Positions 59,780-64,000 of a stretch of 64,000 nucleotides of DNA are shown here, piece by piece. The DNA is taken from NCBI GenBank assembly GCA_037954325.1, contig JBBMNZ010000028.1, forward strand, positions 6,269,001 to 6,333,000, read 5' to 3'. A program made the position numbers and the translations under genes. Origin of the DNA: Fistularia commersonii. Its lineage: Eukaryota > Chordata > Actinopteri > Syngnathiformes > Fistulariidae. The notes below the pieces were generated by a model. That model ran no database searches and was not told the DNA's origin. It saw nothing but the letters and a program-made list of their open reading frames with translations. The stretch's first letter is position 1, and the number at the start of each line of letters is the position of its first letter.

Positions 59780-61639
59780 CGAAATCCTTCATCTTGCTTT
59801 GAAGACTTGAAATGTAAATGTTATTTTTCATCATGTCGTCAGTCTCAACATCGTGTTGTCTCTCACCATCTGTACTCTTTTGTTGGACAGTGAATCTTAA
59901 GGGCTCCGTGTTTTGACTACGAGTAGAGCAATTCTCAGAATTCAACCTTGGTAAAGATGAACGGCAGCTGCTACACAGAGTCCCATGTTTTCCTTTCTCA
60001 CAATAACAGGCCCAACGGACCTTGTTACCTTTCACATTAAAAAAACTCTGCTTTCACCCCAGTCTTGTTCAACCCTTGGAAAAGTATTTGCACCATACCA
60101 CACCATACCTCTGAAGACGCTGTGTGCACATTGAGTTTTAAAAAATAGGATACAATGAAATAATGAACATGTCTCTTTCGGAATCTGAATCATTGTCAAA
60201 AAGGAAATTCACAACCGACTGTAAGTATGTGAGTGTAATGTGTGAATGGTTGTCTTCCTCTATATGGCCCCGTACTATAATCTGGAAAACAGTGAGATAA
60301 TAGAGTTAATCTTTCACTGTCTTGCCCCAGTAACAATGATTTAATTGACCAAAGCACTACTTTGTGGGTTTCTTAATACTGTAAATGTTTCATTTACCAG
60401 AGGTCACATGCACAGAGCCAGTGCTTGCTACTAAACCTGCATAGCGCTGTGGTCCCGTCATGTCACTTAAAGTATGGAAGCATCCTAATAAACTCGTAAG
60501 CACTCACAGTGATTAGCTATTGCATAACCTGAAACGGTGCCAAAGAATTAAAGCCTACAGTTTTAATGTACTTCAGGCATTTCTGGGCCGTTTTCCAAAA
60601 AGACAATTTAAGAGAATTACTGGAGGCACATCAAGTTGTCAAAGATAGCTATTCCATCAATTTAAGTCTAAATAGACATTTGGTGATGAGAAATAGGATG
60701 CACACATTACTTATTTTTTGCATACATGCTACATTAATGTCCTTCCTTCAGTCAGAAATCTTCTTCTAGTTCCTCAGCTGAAGGTTGATGCCCCGCTAGA
60801 TTGATAAATGTGCTGCGTTTTATACCAGAGAGACGTTTTCGCATTCATTGATGAAAGTGTACATCTTCCTCTGTGCCAATTTCGACTAAGCTTTAAGAGG
60901 GGATCCTATGAGCATGACATCACAAACAACAATCCAATCCAATCCCATTGCACTCTTACTAAACCGTTGCGCGCTTCAGAAACACAGCTTGGCCTGAGAA
61001 TGAATATGGACTTTTTGCAAAAGTGGGAATCTGTTTTTGTCCAGTCTAATGGCTTTGTGAAATCAAACATAGGCAAAAACAAATACAATAACGGCCCCAA
61101 ATCTGCCTATATCATGCTGTTGTAATTATTTCATGACAAATGTGTGGTAATACTTTGACAATGAATTTAATATGTATTTGGCCGATGGAAAAATGAGTGT
61201 TGCTAATTATACAGACGTGATAGTTCTTGGCTTTAAGACCCAGTAAAATAATTTTTTGCCTCCTAGACTTTTGCATTCTCCAAAAGCTTTTTCAGTTCTT
61301 CAAGATCTATAATTTCTCATTGTGCCTGGAGTCATACTTAAGGACATGATGCATTTAAAGTGCACACTTTTGTTTTAAAAAAGAACTGCTCCTGTCGCAC
61401 AAATTATTCATTACCGTACCTTTCAGCTCAAAAGTGGAATCTTCATTCTTGTCATAGTTTGTTTACTGTATGTGGCCACACACTGATTCAGTTTTGTTGA
61501 TTTTCAAAAGACATATACAAGTCAGAAGTGGTGGTGGAATTGATTTCACTACAATTTTACTGCAATTTAGTGCTGTCAAGTCTGGGGTAATTTAAAAAAA
61601 AACTGTAATGTTCATGCGTTATATTTTGGAGGTAAAGTC
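59780..61639. other. Intergenic, nothing recognised
   Basis: AT-rich, with no convincing ORF, RNA gene or repeat. Confidence 0.55.
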
Positions 61640-61868
61640 ATATGGACGGCACATTGTGTGGAGTTTACATGTTCTCCCATTGACGGTTTCCGTCTGGTTC
61701 TCCAGTTTTCTCCTGCAATACAAAAACATGCGGTAAGTAAATTGAGCACACTAAATTGACCAAACATGTAAATAAAAAAGTGATTGGTTGTATGTCTCTA
61801 TGTGTGGCCCTATGATTGGTGCAGGGTGAACCCCATCCTGGACCAATGGTCAGGATAATGAATGAATG
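61640..61868 (+). repeat. Diverged mermaid-like SINE copy
   Basis: GTGTGGAGTTTACATGTTCT, GGTTCTCCAGTTTTCTCCTG, ATTGGTTGTATGTCTCTATG and GTGGCCCTATGATTGGTGCA follow the core of the 17312 repeat in the same order, and the tail is GAATGAATGATG. The tRNA-like head is missing. Confidence 0.7.
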
Positions 61869-64000
61869 ATGATAATACATAAAACATTATATGTATTATC
61901 ATCAGTGTATTATCATCAATGGTAATGATGATGATACAATATAATGATGAAGTATAGATAATGAACAAATGAAAGAATAAAGTCATTTTAACTATTGTGA
62001 AAATGCTGAGCCCTTTAATAGATGCCAAATTTATGATGAACTGTGGCACGCTAAGGATGAGATAATTGTATTTTGTTACTTTTTAATCTCAAGTCACCCT
62101 TCAGTGACTGTACAAGAGTTTGTGTATCAACGCGACAGTCATGGTCGAGTTGGCATCAAAAATAGAATAATAATTCAGTAGATTAGAGGAAATAATGCAC
62201 GTATGGTTGTGACAGTTCTATTTTAACCATAATGATAATAATAATAAATCACAGGAAAAAAAAACAATAGCCAACTTTGATCCTTTTCTTTTGAAAAAGT
62301 TCCATTTACCATCAGTTTTAGGAACATACTTATATAGGTGGTCCTTTTGATGATACATCTATTTATCTATCTGCTCTGTCCATTGTGCATTCTTTATAAC
62401 AGATTTTACTTTGTCCAGCATTGTTTTTGTCTGCAACCGTTTTTTTTTCTCAGAAAAAAGTAAGTATGCTCTGCTGATTCTCTCTCTGATGCTCAAGACG
62501 GCTTTTTATTCCTGCCAAAGAACAAACAGCCTGCCAGGCCACATACTGTATAAAAAACCCAAACAGCAGGAAGACGACTTCTGTGCTGCATTTGAGATTA
62601 TACAGCCACAAAAGGTGATACTGTCAGATCTGACAGAACTCTGAGTCATTCCTCTCTTCCCTTTTTTACCGTGGGTCAGTTTCTGCATGAAGTTATTTCT
62701 CCATTCATTTAAAATCACCAATTCACATTTAGCAGAACTGCATTTGCTTCAGATAAGTATTTACTTCCTTTTTCTTTAATTTATATTGCATTTCTCTCTA
62801 AAAAAAAAACGGCCCAAGCTGACTAACCATACTCTACCATAAGAGTCTGCATTGTCACTAAAAAGAAGACGAGGCTTTTAAACTACAGTCTGTTGGCTTG
62901 CAATATTATAAAATGTTTGCGAACACACAGCAATGATTCGTGATAAAAAGCACACTTTTACTCCCACAATGGATTATTCAAAGTCAGACATGGGGTATGA
63001 AACCCCAGAAGATCACCATTAGTCTGTGGCCTAAAATGGCTAGGAGAGAAACAACATTTCATTAAATAACTTACATATTTTGTTTGCTTTATATAGTCTC
63101 TGGGATGCTCATCTGTTCAGCCTCTATGTCCTTTCAGAAATAACGGTTGCATTGATACATTGCTTTAATTTCCTTTCTGCATTTCTTTGCTATCCTGTTT
63201 TGTCACTGTGAAAAAAATATTCACAAATGTGTTCATAAATAAACATTTCCAATGTGTTTTGGTTACTAAAGCATCTTTGTTCTTTTGACTGCTACAGAAT
63301 ATATTACATATAAGAGGGTTTGTTTTAATTAAATTCCCTTGCTTACAGATGCCTGAGCCATCCCGTAATGGCCAAACAAGTGTTTTGAGAACAGGGATTA
63401 TTTTCACATCTTCACCAATAGTGTATAAAAACCAAAGAAGTGAATGTAAGCCTTAAGAGGCCAGTTTTCTAAATCTATTAGAACCTTTTATGATATATTT
63501 CTTGAAAATTTTGGTTTTAAAAAATATCCAGTCTGCTTGAGTGATCACAGGTCATTATGATCTTGCAAATTATGTAGCAAATGCCATGACACTGATAAAT
63601 ATTTCCCTAGGAAGCTTGATACGTACAACATTTCTAGCCACTATTGTTGGATGTTCACCATTTAAAATAAGATAAAAAAAATAATTTGGATTTGAGTTAG
63701 GTTTTTGCAATATAACAAAAAAAAAAACAACGGTATGGATGTTGGTATTGAATTTAACAAATCAACATGCATGCAAAAATATGATCTATAGACACTAGAC
63801 AGCATCTACATTACATTTGGGATTTAGTTGTGAAACCAAGCAGTCACTACTTTAACTGCTTGATAAAACTGGCTGGGGAAAACTTGCATCCAGTGGGTCC
63901 CTAATATTCCGTCAACTGTTCTCTGAGCCGTCTGTCCGCACGCTCATTGATAAAAGGGTCAAACATCCCTCGTCCTCAGAGGTACACAACAGAAGGTGTG
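61869..64000. other. Intergenic to window end, nothing recognised
   Basis: No coding exon is supported. It contains short ATGATG and AATAAT simple repeats near 61900-61960 and 62230-62250, and poly-A tracts near 62800 and 63715-63727. Confidence 0.55.

Noticed and set aside
59646..60035. 129-codon, Cys-rich - strand ORF that looks zinc-binding
   Set aside because: It runs antisense through a SINE fragment, and the cysteines are not spaced as in a known zinc-binding fold. I treat it as chance.

Overview
The window looks like nuclear DNA of a ray-finned (teleost) fish. It is AT-rich and intron-bearing. It carries long CA and AT microsatellites, several decayed Tc1-type DNA transposons, tRNA-derived SINE relics and one LINE fragment. 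All protein-coding exons I can support belong to three vertebrate genes: mafk on the + strand, then tmem184a and psmg3 on the - strand. To my knowledge this is the same order and orientation as in human 7p22.3, so the block is conserved microsynteny, not an accessory island.

Layout. 1-3480 has no recognisable gene. 3481-3774 is a GC- and CpG-rich promoter with the probable 5' untranslated exon of mafk. A 5.6 kb intron follows, then the two mafk coding exons (9415-9450 and 9561-9998; 157 residues) and a probable long 3' UTR reaching about 14.3 kb. tmem184a is read from its CpG-rich promoter near 39.1-39.6 kb back to a stop codon at 15555. Eight coding exons join in phase to give 407 residues, and every intron has GT-AG ends. 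Its introns hold four Tc1-like relics, a SINE and several microsatellites. psmg3 has a promoter near 43.1-43.3 kb and two coding exons (41769-41987 and 40710-40862; 123 residues). From 43.3 kb to the end I find no convincing gene. That stretch holds SINE/LINE relics, simple repeats, one orphan ORF, one CpG-rich patch with a splice-donor-like site, and low-repeat tracts that could be conserved non-coding elements. In human the next gene in this direction is ELFN1, so the desert may contain its regulatory DNA; that is inference.

The genes do not form a pathway like an operon. MafK is a nuclear bZIP partner for CNC and Bach factors, TMEM184A is a seven-pass membrane protein, and PSMG3 is a 20S proteasome assembly chaperone. 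The most attractive regulatory observation is a near-consensus CRE-type Maf recognition element just upstream of the mafk first exon, which would fit autoregulation. I found no new gene system, CRISPR array, RNA gene or intact mobile element.
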